A stretch of 64,000 nucleotides of DNA from Klenkia soli (GTDB lineage: Bacteria; Actinomycetota; Actinomycetes; Mycobacteriales; Geodermatophilaceae), in NCBI RefSeq assembly GCF_900103975.1, contig NZ_FNIR01000006.1, positions 1 through 64,000 of the forward strand, written 5' to 3'. Positions 36,861 to 45,582 of this stretch are shown one piece after another. Within the stretch, counting starts at the first letter, position 1. Every line of letters starts with the position of its first letter. The translations under genes and the position numbers were made by a program. The notes under the pieces were generated by a model. That model was not told the DNA's origin and searched no databases. It saw only the letters and a program-made list of their open reading frames with translations.

Positions 36861-38188
36861 CGCGCTCGCCGATCGGTCAGCCGCTGGAGCTTGCCCATCG
36901 AGCGGGGCAGGGTCTCGGGGTCGACGACGACCACCTCGACGCTGGTGCCGACGGTCTCCTTGAGGCCGACCTGCACCTCGGCTGCGGCGGGGGAGCGGCG
37001 CTCGGCCGGGCAGTCGGGGCGGGCCTCGACCGAGACGACCAGGTGGTCCATGCGGCCGCGGGTCGACAGCTCCAGCGCGAAGTGCGGCGACAGCCCCGCC
37101 GTGCGCAGCACGACCTCCTCGATCTGGGTCGGGAAGAGGTTCACCCCGCGCAGGATGATCATGTCGTCGGTGCGGCCGGTGACCTTCTGCATCCGCCGCA
37201 TGCCCGGCCGCGCGGTGCCGGGCAGCAGCCGGGTGAGGTCGCGGGTGCGGTACCGGATGATCGGCAGCGCCTCCTTGGTCAGCGAGGTGAACAGCAGCTC
37301 GCCCTCCTCGCCGTCGGGCAGCGGCTCGGCGGTCAGCGGGTCGACGACCTCGGGCAGGAAGTGGTCCTCCCAGACGTGCAGGCCGTCCTTGGTCTCCACG
37401 CACTCCTGGCTGACGCCGGGGCCCATGACCTCGCTCAGGCCGTAGATGTCGACCGCGTGGATGTCGAGCCGGTCCTCCATCTCGCGGCGCATCTGCTCGG
37501 TCCACGGCTCGGCGCCGAAGATGCCGATCTGCAGGGACGACGACCGGGGGTCGACGCCCTGCCGCTCGAACTCGTCGACCAGCGCGAGCATGTACGAGGG
37601 CGTGACCATGATGATCCGCGGGCCGAAGTCGCCGATCAGCTGCACCTGCCGCGGGGTCATGCCGCCCGAGATCGGGACGACGGTGCAGCCCAGCGCCTCG
37701 GCGCCGTAGTGCGCGCCCAGCCCGCCGGTGAACAGGCCGTAGCCGTAGGCGTTGTGCAGCATGTCGCCGCTGCGCCCGCCGGCGGCACGGATGGAGCGGG
37801 CCATGACGGTGGCCCAGGTGTCGACGTCCTTCCGGGTGTAGCCGACGACGGTGGGCTTGCCGGTGGTGCCGGAGCTGGCGTGCACCCGGGCGACCTGGTC
37901 CTTCGGCACGGCGAACATGCCGAACGGGTAGTTCTCGCGCAGGTCGGCCTTGCTCGTGGTGGGGAACTTCGCCAGGTCGGCGAGGGAGCGGCAGTCGTCG
38001 GGATGCACGCCGTGCGCGTCGAAGGCCCGGCGGTAGTGCGGCACGTTCTCGTAGGCGTGCCGCAGCGTCCACTGCAGGCGCTCGAGCTGCAGGGCGCGCA
38101 GCTCGTCGACCCCCATGCGCTCGGCGGGGTCCAGCAGGGCCGGGTCGGGGGCCTCGCCGAGGCGCTGCGGTGCGGACGTCGTCGTCAC
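36857..38188 (-). CDS. paaK: Phenylacetate-CoA ligase
   Basis: Activates phenylacetate to its CoA ester, entry to the pathway. 443 residues with the AMP-binding ARVHASSGTTGKPTVVGYT near residue 110, LSEVMGPGVSQEC and the C-terminal TGRTDDMIILRGVNLFPTQIEE. The start is taken as the GTG at 38188, which has a GGGAG ribosome site. The longer frame opening at 38233 would start inside the operator and encode it as protein, and is rejected. The stop overlaps the TetR gene start. Confidence 0.95.
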   Translation of the reverse strand: MTTTSAPQRLGEAPDPALLDPAERMGVDELRALQLERLQWTLRHAYENVPHYRRAFDAHGVHPDDCRSLADLAKFPTTSKADLRENYPFGMFAVPKDQVARVHASSGTTGKPTVVGYTRKDVDTWATVMARSIRAAGGRSGDMLHNAYGYGLFTGGLGAHYGAEALGCTVVPISGGMTPRQVQLIGDFGPRIIMVTPSYMLALVDEFERQGVDPRSSSLQIGIFGAEPWTEQMRREMEDRLDIHAVDIYGLSEVMGPGVSQECVETKDGLHVWEDHFLPEVVDPLTAEPLPDGEEGELLFTSLTKEALPIIRYRTRDLTRLLPGTARPGMRRMQKVTGRTDDMIILRGVNLFPTQIEEVVLRTAGLSPHFALELSTRGRMDHLVVSVEARPDCPAERRSPAAAEVQVGLKETVGTSVEVVVVDPETLPRSMGKLQRLTDRRAR

Positions 38189-38212
38189 GTGGACTCCCGG
38201 AGCTGCAGGATT

Positions 38213-38230
38213 ACTGACCGTTCGGTCAGT
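38213..38230. promoter_or_regulatory. TetR-type operator upstream of paaK
   Basis: A perfect palindrome, ACTGACCG-TT-CGGTCAGT, 24 bases before the paaK start. Its twin is in front of paaA (38975-38998). Confidence 0.8.
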
Positions 38231-38257
38231 CATGCAAGCGCTCCGGGAGGCCGGCTG

Positions 38258-38869
38258 TCAACCCGCGGTCATGTCCCCGGTGCCGGGGGTGCCCTCGACC
38301 AGGCCGTAGCGCAGCAGGACGCTGCCGGTGGGGGCCGCGACCGGGGGCTCGAGCAGGCGCAGGTTGGTGGGCACGGCGCCGTCGGCGAACACCTTCCGGC
38401 CCTGGCCGAGCATCAGCGGGTGCAGCCAGAGGTGCAGCTCGTCGAAGAGCTTCTCGCCCAGCAGGGTCTGCACCAGGCCGAGGCTGCCGACCACCTTGAC
38501 GACCTCGTGCCGCTCCCGGACCTCCCGGATCGCGGCGGGCAGGTCTGCGCCCAGCTGCGTCGACCCGGCCCAGGACAGGTCCGGCGTACCGCGCGAGGCC
38601 ACGTACTTGGGGACGGCGTTGAACAGCTCGGCGAAGGGGTCGGACTGGTGCGGCCAGTAGGCGGCGAAGATGTCGTAGGTCCGCCGGCCCAGCAGCAGCG
38701 CGTCGGTGCCCTCGTAGGAGGCCTGGACCTGGGCGCCTGCGACGTCGTCCATGAGCGGTGCCTGCCAGCCGCCGAAGGCGAACCCGTCCGACGGGTCCTC
38801 CTCCGGACCGCCGGGGCCCTGCCCGACGAGGTCGAGGGTGGCGAACAGCTCGAGGTGGATCTGGCCCAT
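38258..38869 (-). CDS. RibD C-terminal (dihydrofolate reductase-like) protein
   Basis: 203 residues from the ATG at 38869 ([18 protein letters not shown]), with a GAGGAG ribosome site; an ATG at 38914 gives 15 more unlikely residues. The fold is that of RibD C-terminal/[61 protein letters not shown]. It probably uses NADPH; the substrate is not known. It lies between the two paa operators, on the paaK strand but with its own ribosome site, so it may be an insert unrelated to phenylacetate. Confidence 0.82.
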   Translation of the reverse strand: MGQIHLELFATLDLVGQGPGGPEEDPSDGFAFGGWQAPLMDDVAGAQVQASYEGTDALLLGRRTYDIFAAYWPHQSDPFAELFNAVPKYVASRGTPDLSWAGSTQLGADLPAAIREVRERHEVVKVVGSLGLVQTLLGEKLFDELHLWLHPLMLGQGRKVFADGAVPTNLRLLEPPVAAPTGSVLLRYGLVEGTPGTGDMTAG

Positions 38870-38974
38870 GGGGTGCTCCTCGGTGGTGGGCGGGGTCGTC
38901 GAGGTGGAGACCACCGGGCCACCCGGAACTCATCGACGGCGGGGTTGTGCCGGCTGCGGATCCGGGGCACACTC

Positions 38975-38998
38975 ATTACCGACCGGATGGTCAGTAAT
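38975..38998. promoter_or_regulatory. TetR-type operator upstream of paaA
   Basis: ATTACCGACC-GGAT-GGTCAGTAAT, arms of ten bases with one mismatch, 22 bases before the paaA ATG. It matches the paaK operator at ACnGACCG...GGTCAGT, so one regulator can control both divergent units. Confidence 0.8.
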
Positions 38999-39020
38999 TG
39001 CACCGCTGGAGGTTCGCCGG

Positions 39021-39971
39021 ATGTCCGCACCCACCGTCGCCCGTCCCACCGAGGACGAGCTGCAGGCGCAGTTCGACGCCACCATCGCCGCCGATCACCG
39101 GATCGAGCCGCGCGACTGGATGCCCGAGGCCTACCGCAAGGGCCTGGTGCGGCAGATCGCCCAGCACGCGCACTCCGAGATCATCGGCATGCAGCCCGAG
39201 GGCGACTGGCTGCTGGCCGCCCCGTCGCTGCGCCGCAAGGCCGTGCTGCTCGCCAAGGTCCAGGACGAGGCCGGGCACGGCATGTACCTGTACTCGGCCG
39301 CCGAGACCCTGGGCGCCGACCGCGCCGACCTGACCGACAAGCTCATCGAGGGCCGGCAGAAGTACTCCTCGATCTTCAACTACCCCACGCTGACCTACGC
39401 CGACTGCGGCGTCATCGGCTGGCTGGTCGACGGCGCGGCGATCTGCAACCAGGTGCCGCTGTGCCGCTCGAGCTACGGGCCCTACGCCCGCGCGATGATC
39501 CGGGTCTGCAAGGAGGAGTCCTTCCACCAGCGGCAGGGCTACGAGCTGCTCATGACGATGATGCGCGGCACCGCCGAGCAGCGGGCGATGGTGCAGGACG
39601 CCGTCGACCGCTGGTGGTGGCCCTCGCTGATGATGTTCGGCCCGCCGGACGACGACAGCCCGAACTCGGCGCAGTCGATGGCCTGGGGCGTGAAGCGGCA
39701 CAGCAACGACGAGCTGCGCCAGCGCTACGTCGACATGTCGGTCCCGCAGGCGGAGGCGCTCGGCGTCACGCTGCCCGACCCCGAGCTGGCCCTCGACGAG
39801 GCCACGGGCCGCTACCGGTTCGGCGCCATCGACTGGGCCGAGTTCAAGCAGGTCATCTCGGGCAACGGGCCGTGCAACGAGGAGCGGATCACCCGCCGCC
39901 GCGCCGCCCGCGACGACAACGCCTGGGTGACCGAGGCGGCCACCGCCTACGCCGACAAGCACGCGTCGTGA
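39021..39971 (+). CDS. paaA: Phenylacetyl-CoA epoxidase subunit A
   Basis: Catalytic di-iron subunit of the multicomponent monooxygenase that makes the ring epoxide of phenylacetyl-CoA. 316 residues: [20 protein letters not shown] gives an ExxH iron motif, [14 protein letters not shown] the second, and [22 protein letters not shown] the family core. A GGAGG ribosome site eight bases before the ATG marks the start. It opens the paaABCDE operon, next to the paaA operator. The paaB start overlaps its stop. Confidence 0.96.
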   Translation: MSAPTVARPTEDELQAQFDATIAADHRIEPRDWMPEAYRKGLVRQIAQHAHSEIIGMQPEGDWLLAAPSLRRKAVLLAKVQDEAGHGMYLYSAAETLGADRADLTDKLIEGRQKYSSIFNYPTLTYADCGVIGWLVDGAAICNQVPLCRSSYGPYARAMIRVCKEESFHQRQGYELLMTMMRGTAEQRAMVQDAVDRWWWPSLMMFGPPDDDSPNSAQSMAWGVKRHSNDELRQRYVDMSVPQAEALGVTLPDPELALDEATGRYRFGAIDWAEFKQVISGNGPCNEERITRRRAARDDNAWVTEAATAYADKHAS

Positions 39972-40354
39972 GCGAGACGACCGCGGCGGAGACGACAGCG
40001 GAGGGCGGCCACGGCGCCGTCCCAACCGGGCCCGAGATCCCCAGCGGCGCCGAGCCGACGAGGGCGACCGCCCGCCGGGACTGGCCGCTCTACGAGTGCT
40101 TCGTCCGCGGCAAGCGCGGCCTCAACCACGTGCACGTCGGGTCGCTGCACGCCCCCGACGACGAGATGGCCGTGCACGCCGCCCGCGACCTGTTCACCCG
40201 CCGCAACGAGGGCGTGAGCATCTGGGTCGTGCGGGCCAGCGACATCACCGCGTCCAGCCCCGACGAGAAGGACCCGATGTTCGCCCCGGCGGGTGACAAG
40301 GTCTACCGCCACCCCACGTTCTACGAGATCCCCGAGAACGTCCCTCATATCTGA
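39968..40354 (+). CDS. paaB: Phenylacetyl-CoA epoxidase subunit B
   Basis: Small structural subunit of the epoxidase. 128 residues from the GTG overlapping paaA. The family core is [31 protein letters not shown], followed by [17 protein letters not shown] and a [16 protein letters not shown] ending. The first ~35 residues are a low-complexity tail longer than in the E. coli protein. It has no catalytic site of its own. Two palindromes lie between it and paaC. Confidence 0.95.
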   Translation: MSETTAAETTAEGGHGAVPTGPEIPSGAEPTRATARRDWPLYECFVRGKRGLNHVHVGSLHAPDDEMAVHAARDLFTRRNEGVSIWVVRASDITASSPDEKDPMFAPAGDKVYRHPTFYEIPENVPHI

Positions 40355-40364
40355 AGCAGGGTGG

Positions 40365-40426
40365 CCGTCATGTGACGGTCACGCACCACTTTTCCCGAGT
40401 TCTGGTTCGTCAGCGTCATATGACGC
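40365..40426. promoter_or_regulatory. Two related palindromes between paaB and paaC
   Basis: CCGTCA-TG-TGACGG (40365-40378) and the perfect GCGTCATATGACGC (40413-40426) share the core GTCATNTGAC and have centres 48 bp apart. They fall in the one real gap of the paaABCDE run. They may be a second operator pair, RNA processing sites or an internal promoter control; no protein is assigned. Confidence 0.55.
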
Positions 40427-40447
40427 CCCCGAGGTGGAGTGAGAGCG

Positions 40448-41359
40448 ATGGCGCACGAGGAGACGGTGTACGACGCGTTGGACCACGCGCACGGGGGCGA
40501 GGGGCAGTGGGCCTTCGGCACGGGGTTCGACGACCCGCTGGCTGGGGTGGACACCACGATCCCCGACGGCGTGGACGCCGCCGACCTGGGCGCCTACTGC
40601 CTGATGCTCGGCGACGACGCCCTGGTGCTCTGCCAGCGGCTCACCGAGTGGGCCACCCGGGCGCCCGAGCTCGAGGAGGAGGTCGCGATCGCCAACTGCG
40701 GCCTGGACCTGCTCGGCCAGGCCCGGCTGCTGCTGGCCCGCGCGGGCACCTGCTGTGTGCTCGGCCGGTCCCGCGAGCACGCCACCGACTCCATCCCCGA
40801 CGAGGACGCGCTGGCCTACTTCCGCGACGTCGATGAGTTCGCCAACCACCACCTGGCCGAGGCCGACGGCGGGGACTTCGCGCAGACGATGGTCCGCCTG
40901 CTGGTCGCCAGCACGCACCGGCTCGCCCTCGTCGCGAAGCTGCGGGAGTCCCGCGACCCGGTGGTCAGCGCGATCGCGGCCAAGGGCGTGCCCGAGCTGA
41001 CCTACCACCGCGACCACGCCGCCCGCTGGGTGCTGCGGCTGGGCGACGGCACGCCCGAGTCGCACCGTCGCGCGCAGGTCGCCGTCGACGCCGTCTGGCC
41101 GTTGACCGCCGACCTGTTCACCGCCACCGACGTCGAGCTGCGGCTGGTCGCCCAGGGCGTCGCGGTGGACCCCGCGGACACCCGCGACGAGGTGCGCGAC
41201 GTCCTCACCATGGTCGTCGAGCGGGCCACCCTCACCGTGCCCGCGTGGCCGGCCGACCGGCCGAGCCCGGGCCGGGCGGGGGAGCACACGGACGAGCTGG
41301 CCCCGCTGCTGGCCACCCTGCAGGGGCTGGCCCGCGAGCACCCGGCGGCCACCTGGTGA
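40448..41359 (+). CDS. paaC: Phenylacetyl-CoA epoxidase subunit C
   Basis: Second ferritin-fold subunit, needed for the A-C heterodimer. 303 residues from the ATG at 40448, which has a GAGGTGGAG ribosome site; a GTG at 40439 would overlap that site. Features: LGDDALVLCQRLTEWATRAPELEEEVAIANCGLDLLGQAR and YFRDVDEFANHHLAE, then ELTYHRDHAARWVLRLGDG. It is the first gene after the paired palindromes and ends 7 bases before paaD. Confidence 0.94.
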   Translation: MAHEETVYDALDHAHGGEGQWAFGTGFDDPLAGVDTTIPDGVDAADLGAYCLMLGDDALVLCQRLTEWATRAPELEEEVAIANCGLDLLGQARLLLARAGTCCVLGRSREHATDSIPDEDALAYFRDVDEFANHHLAEADGGDFAQTMVRLLVASTHRLALVAKLRESRDPVVSAIAAKGVPELTYHRDHAARWVLRLGDGTPESHRRAQVAVDAVWPLTADLFTATDVELRLVAQGVAVDPADTRDEVRDVLTMVVERATLTVPAWPADRPSPGRAGEHTDELAPLLATLQGLAREHPAATW

Positions 41360-41366
41360 GCCGGCC

Positions 41367-41867
41367 GTGAGCACGCTGACCGACCCGCGGGCGGTCGCCG
41401 AGACCGTCACCGACCCCGAGCTGCCGATGCTGACCCTGGCCGACCTCGGGGTGCTGCGCGACGTGCGCACCGAGGACGACGGCACGGTGGTCGTCACCAT
41501 CACCCCCACCTACTCCGGCTGCCCGGCGATGGGCGTCATGCGCGCCGACCTGGTGCACGCGCTGCACCGGGCCGGGTTCGCCGACGTCGACGTCCGCACC
41601 GTGCTCTCGCCGCCCTGGTCGACGGACTGGATCAGCGACGAGGGCCGGGCCAAGCTCGCCGCGGGCGGCATCGCCCCGCCCGGCCGGGCCACCAAGCACA
41701 CCGGACCCATCCCGCTCAGCCTCGGGCGCACGATGCGCACCGCCACCTGCCCGGTGTGCGGCAGCGCCGACACCGAGGAGCTCAGCGAGTTCAGCGGCAC
41801 CGCCTGCAAGGCGCTGCGCCGCTGCCGCACCTGCCGCGAACCGTTCGAGCACGTCAAGGAGATCTAG
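41367..41867 (+). CDS. paaD: PaaD, assembly factor of the epoxidase
   Basis: 166 residues of the MIP18/DUF59 family with a C-terminal cysteine-rich part. The DUF59 core is VTDPELPMLTLADLGVLRDV and ITPTYSGCPAMGVMR (conserved Cys). The tail has CPVCGSADTEEL and CRTC, a likely metal or Fe-S site. PaaD is thought to help mature the iron-sulfur reductase PaaE. Start GTG at 41367. The stop overlaps paaE by one base. Confidence 0.93.
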   Translation: MSTLTDPRAVAETVTDPELPMLTLADLGVLRDVRTEDDGTVVVTITPTYSGCPAMGVMRADLVHALHRAGFADVDVRTVLSPPWSTDWISDEGRAKLAAGGIAPPGRATKHTGPIPLSLGRTMRTATCPVCGSADTEELSEFSGTACKALRRCRTCREPFEHVKEI

Positions 41868-42934
41868 TGGCGCGCACCCGTCCGACCTTCCACCCGCTGA
41901 CGGTGGCCCGGGTCGAGCAGCTCACCGACGACGCCGTGGCCGTCACCTTCGACGTGCCCGACGACCTCGCCGACGACTACGCCTTCGCCCCCGGCCAGGC
42001 GCTCACCCTGCGCCGGGTCGACGGCGACCGCGACGAGCGGCGCTCCTACTCGATCTGCGCGCCGACGGGTGCCGCCCCGAGGGTGGGCGTGCGCGAGGTG
42101 CCGGGCGGCTACTTCTCGGCCTGGCTGGTCAACGAGGTGCGTCCGGGCCAGACGATCGACGTCCTGCCCCCCTCGGGCACCTTCACCGCCGACCTCTCCA
42201 CCCCGGCCGACCACGTGTTCGTCGTCGCCGGCTCCGGGGTGACGCCGGTGCTCAGCCTGGCCGGCACGGTGCTGCGCGACGGCGAGTCCACCGTGACCGT
42301 GTTCTACGGCAACCGGCGCACCAACACCGTGATGTTCGCCGACGAGCTGGCCGACCTGAAGGACCGCTTCGGCGAGCGCCTGCAGCTGGTGCACGTGCTC
42401 TCCCGCGAGCCCCGCGACGCCGAGGTCACCAGCGGCCGGCTGGACGGCGAGCGGCTGCGCACCCTGGTCGAGGCGCTGGTCGACGTCCCCGAGGTCGAGC
42501 ACTGGTGGCTGTGCGGGCCGCACGGCATGGTCACCGACGCCCAGGAGCTGCTCGCCGAGCTGGGCGTGCCGCGCGATCGGGTGCACCAGGAGCTGTTCTT
42601 CGTCGACGACGCGCCACCCGAGCCGGTGCGCGGCGACGACCAGGCCGTCGACGGCCCCTCCAGCCAGGTGACCATCGTGCTCGACGGCCGCAGCACCACC
42701 CTGGCGCTGGCCCAGGGCGTGCCCGTGCTGGACAGCGCGCAGCAGATCCGCTCGGACCTGCCCTTCGCGTGCAAGGGCGGGGTCTGCGGCACCTGCCGGG
42801 CCAAGGTCACCGCCGGTGAGGTCGAGATGCGCCGCAACTACGCCCTGGACCCCGACGAGGTGGCCAAGGGCTACGTGCTCACCTGCCAGACGGTGCCGGT
42901 GTCCGCCGAGGTGACCGTCGACTTCGACGCCTAA
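41867..42934 (+). CDS. paaE: Phenylacetyl-CoA epoxidase reductase subunit E
   Basis: Transfers electrons from NADPH to the epoxidase. 355 residues: a flavin-binding reductase half (RRSYSICAPTGAAP, VFVVAGSGVTPVLSLAGTVL) and a C-terminal plant-type 2Fe-2S ferredoxin (FACKGGVCGTCRAKV, then YVLTCQTVP for the fourth Cys). The GTG at 41867 overlaps the paaD stop. It ends the operon; the idi promoter starts on its stop codon. Confidence 0.95.
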   Translation: MARTRPTFHPLTVARVEQLTDDAVAVTFDVPDDLADDYAFAPGQALTLRRVDGDRDERRSYSICAPTGAAPRVGVREVPGGYFSAWLVNEVRPGQTIDVLPPSGTFTADLSTPADHVFVVAGSGVTPVLSLAGTVLRDGESTVTVFYGNRRTNTVMFADELADLKDRFGERLQLVHVLSREPRDAEVTSGRLDGERLRTLVEALVDVPEVEHWWLCGPHGMVTDAQELLAELGVPRDRVHQELFFVDDAPPEPVRGDDQAVDGPSSQVTIVLDGRSTTLALAQGVPVLDSAQQIRSDLPFACKGGVCGTCRAKVTAGEVEMRRNYALDPDEVAKGYVLTCQTVPVSAEVTVDFDA

Positions 42935-42937
42935 CCT
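42932..42937 (+). promoter_or_regulatory. -10 box of idi (leaderless type), on the paaE stop
   Basis: TAACCT, whose TAA is the paaE stop codon, 7 nt before the idi GTG. Confidence 0.6.
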
Positions 42938-42944
42938 GGGCGCC

Positions 42945-43481
42945 GTGCCCGAAGAGCTGATCGTGCTGCTGGACGACGACGGCACCGAGATCGGCACGAT
43001 GCCCAAGCGGTTGGTCCACCACGGCGACACCCCCTTGCACCGCGCCTTCTCGGCGTACCTGTTCGACGCCGAGGGCCGGCTGCTGGTGACCCGCCGCGCG
43101 CTGGACAAGCAGACGTTCCCCGGCATGTGGACCAACACCGTCTGCGGCCACCCGGGGCCCGGCGAGCTCGACGCCGACGCGATCGCGCGCCGCGCCTCCG
43201 ACGAGCTGGGCCTGCAGGTCGCCGACCTGCGCCCGGCGCTCCCCGACTACCGCTACCGCGCCGAGCTGCTGGGCATCGTGGAGAACGAGATCTGCCCGGT
43301 GTACCTCGGCACCTTCCGCGGCCGGCCGGAGCCGGCCGCCGCCGAGGTGGCCGAGTGGGAGGTGCTGGACTGGGCCGGCTTCCGGGCCCGGCAGGCGGCC
43401 GAGGGCGACGCCTGGTCGCCGTGGTGCCGTGAGCAGGCCGACCTGATCGAGACGACGGGGCTGCTGGGCGCGCTGCGGTAG
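42945..43481 (+). CDS. idi: Isopentenyl-diphosphate delta-isomerase, type I
   Basis: Interconverts IPP and DMAPP for isoprenoid and carotenoid synthesis. 178 residues, type I Nudix fold. The catalytic Cys is in MWTNTVCGHPGPGE, the glutamate in LGIVENEICPVYLG, and Nudix helix residues in ARRASDELGLQ. The GTG at 42945 follows a -10 box placed on the paaE stop, so idi is a separate unit even though it looks like the operon's last gene. It ends next to the converging MEDS gene. Confidence 0.95.
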   Translation: MPEELIVLLDDDGTEIGTMPKRLVHHGDTPLHRAFSAYLFDAEGRLLVTRRALDKQTFPGMWTNTVCGHPGPGELDADAIARRASDELGLQVADLRPALPDYRYRAELLGIVENEICPVYLGTFRGRPEPAAAEVAEWEVLDWAGFRARQAAEGDAWSPWCREQADLIETTGLLGALR

Positions 43482-43482
43482 G

Positions 43483-44451
43483 TCAGCCGCGCGGGTCGAC
43501 GACCAGCCGGACGACGCAGCCGTCGCCGTTCTCCAACGGCGCGGTGGTCATGCGGTCGACCGCACGCCGGGCCAGCCACAGGCCCATGCCGCCGACCGAG
43601 AGGTCGTCGCCGTGGGCGGGGCCGTAGCCGGCCAGCGGCTCGTCGAAGCCCTGCCCGCGGTCGGCCACCACGCACAGCACCCGGCGCTCGGTCACCCACA
43701 ACCGGACGTCGACCGGCGGCACGCCGTGCTCGGCGGCGTTGGCCACGACCTCGTCGATGGCCAGCACCAGGTCCTCGGCCCCGGCGGGGTCGAGCGGTCC
43801 ACCGGCCAGGCTGCTGGTCAACGCCCGGCGCAGCTCGCGCATGCTGCCGACGTCCTCGACCTCCAGGGTGGGGCGGGTGGCCTCCAGCGGGTCGGCCTCG
43901 GGTGCCGACCACAGCGAGCGGAGGACCTCGGCCGGGTCGCGCCGGGTCGGGTTGAGCACGGGTCCGTCCGCGGCGAGCACCCACGGGTGGCAGGACATCG
44001 CCTGGTCGGCGGCGGCGCCCAGGGCACGGTCGTCCACGACGCAGTAGTGGTCGACCGCCCGGTCGGCGAGCACGTGGTTCAGCAGGGCCTCGGTCTGCAA
44101 CCAGGCCGGGACGCCGGCGCCGTGCACGCCGCTGCTGTCGGTGACCAGGTGCACCCGGGTACCGGTGAAGCGGTCCAGCAGCGCGGTGTAGCCGGCCAGG
44201 GCGTCGGGCGCCCGCCCGGAGAGGAGGGCCGGGTCGACGGTGTGCACGGCCTCGGCGGGAAGCCGTTGCCGCAGCGCGGTGCCCAGGCCGGAGGAGCAGG
44301 CGAGCACGACGGTGTCACCGGCCTCGAGCCCGGCGGTCAGCTCGGGCAGCAGCACCTCGGCGGAGCCGGGTCCGGGCACGCCGAACCGGGCCACGTGCAC
44401 GTAACCCTCCGCGCGCCGTGACCGCAGACCCCCGCTGCTGGTCGCCACCAT
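43483..44451 (-). CDS. MEDS-domain protein with HATPase_c (RsbW-like) C-terminus
   Basis: 322 residues. The N-terminal ~190 residues look like a MEDS sensory domain (FGVPGPGSAEVLLPEL, ALLDRFTGTRVHLVTDSSG), the DcmR-type fold that senses small molecules. The last ~130 residues are an anti-sigma-type histidine-kinase-like ATPase: LAIDEVVANAAEHGVPP (N box), VVADRGQGFDEPL (G1) and VGGMGLWLARRAVDRM (G2). Such proteins bind sigma factors or antagonists. The neighbouring phytochrome-PP2C is the natural phosphatase partner type, though nothing proves they meet. The start at 44451 is the ATG before MVATSSGGL. Confidence 0.82.
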   Translation of the reverse strand: MVATSSGGLRSRRAEGYVHVARFGVPGPGSAEVLLPELTAGLEAGDTVVLACSSGLGTALRQRLPAEAVHTVDPALLSGRAPDALAGYTALLDRFTGTRVHLVTDSSGVHGAGVPAWLQTEALLNHVLADRAVDHYCVVDDRALGAAADQAMSCHPWVLAADGPVLNPTRRDPAEVLRSLWSAPEADPLEATRPTLEVEDVGSMRELRRALTSSLAGGPLDPAGAEDLVLAIDEVVANAAEHGVPPVDVRLWVTERRVLCVVADRGQGFDEPLAGYGPAHGDDLSVGGMGLWLARRAVDRMTTAPLENGDGCVVRLVVDPRG

Positions 44452-44545
44452 CCCTGCATGCCCGCGATACCGGGGCGCAACCCTGGCCCGGGGTGATTCC
44501 CACCGCCGGGGGCATGTCGACGACGACCCCGGCGTTCGGGCCGGT

Positions 44546-45577
44546 GTGCATGCCGACGTGGTGGTCATCGGGGCGGGTCAGGCCGGGTTGTCCGCCGCCC
44601 ACCACCTGCAGCGGGCCGGCGCCGACTTCGTCGTGCTCGACGCCGACGCCGCGCCCGGTGGCGCCTGGCAGCACCGGTGGTCCTCGCTGCGCCTGGACCG
44701 GGCCAACGGGATCGCGGACCTGCCCGGGCTCCCGCTGACCGGGGACCCCGCCGAGCGGGCCTCGACCGCGATGGCCCGGTACTTCGCCGAGTACGAGGCG
44801 CACTTCGCCCTGCCGGTGCGCCGCCCGGTCGCCGTCCGGCGGGTCACCCGCACCGACGACGGCTTCGCCCTGGACACCGGTGAGGGGACCTGGACCACCC
44901 GCGGGCTGGTCAACGCCACGGGTACCTGGTCGCGGCCGTTCTGGCCGGCCTACCCGGGCCGCGGGACCTTCCGCGGTCGGCAGCTGCACGCGGCGCAGTT
45001 TCCCGAGGCGGCGGACTTCGCCGACCAGCACGTGCTGGTCGTGGGCGGCGGCATCTCGGCGCTGCAGCTGCTGGTGGAGGTCGCGGAGGTCACCCGCACG
45101 ACCTGGGTGACCCGACGTCCACCGGTCTGGCGCGACACCGACTTCGACCCCGACGCCGGCCGGGCGGCGGTCGCCCTGGTCGAGCAGCGCGTCCGGGCCG
45201 GCCTCCCCCCGGGCAGCGTCGTGTCGGTCACCGGGCTGCCGGTCACCGACGAGGTGCGCCGCGCGCGGGAGCGGGGTGTGCTCGACCGGTTGCCCGCGTT
45301 CGACCGGATGACCCCGACCGGCGTCGGCTGGGACGACCCGCGCCGTGAGCTGGACGTCGACGTCGTGCTGTGGGCGACCGGCTTCCGCGCCGCGCTGGAC
45401 CACCTCGCGCCGCTGCACCTGCGCGTGCCCGGTGGCGGCATCGTCGTGGACGGCACCCGGGTGGTCGCCGAGCCGCGCCTGCACCTGGTCGGCTACGGCC
45501 CCTCGGCCAGCACGATCGGTGCCAACCGGGCCGGCCGGACCGCCGTGCAGGAGCTGCTGGCCACGCTGGCGGGCTGA
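44546..45577 (+). CDS. Flavin-dependent monooxygenase-like oxidoreductase
   Basis: 343 residues with two Rossmann folds: VVVIGAGQAGLSAAHHL for FAD and VLVVGGGISALQLLVEV for NADPH. The FRGRQLHAAQFPEAADF stretch is of the FMO/CzcO style (FxGxxxH), and ATGTWSRPFWPAYPGR is the family's central Gly loop. At 343 residues it is shorter than Baeyer-Villiger enzymes, fitting the small FMO/putrescine or thiol-oxidoreductase type. Substrate unknown. It lies between the MEDS and phytochrome genes on the opposite strand, so a role in the circuit is not implied. Confidence 0.85.
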   Translation: MHADVVVIGAGQAGLSAAHHLQRAGADFVVLDADAAPGGAWQHRWSSLRLDRANGIADLPGLPLTGDPAERASTAMARYFAEYEAHFALPVRRPVAVRRVTRTDDGFALDTGEGTWTTRGLVNATGTWSRPFWPAYPGRGTFRGRQLHAAQFPEAADFADQHVLVVGGGISALQLLVEVAEVTRTTWVTRRPPVWRDTDFDPDAGRAAVALVEQRVRAGLPPGSVVSVTGLPVTDEVRRARERGVLDRLPAFDRMTPTGVGWDDPRRELDVDVVLWATGFRAALDHLAPLHLRVPGGGIVVDGTRVVAEPRLHLVGYGPSASTIGANRAGRTAVQELLATLAG

Positions 45578-45582
45578 GCGGC

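Noticed and set aside
43483-45577. Monooxygenase gene as a part of the light circuit
   Set aside because: It is on the other strand with its own start and no shared motif, so position alone does not support it.
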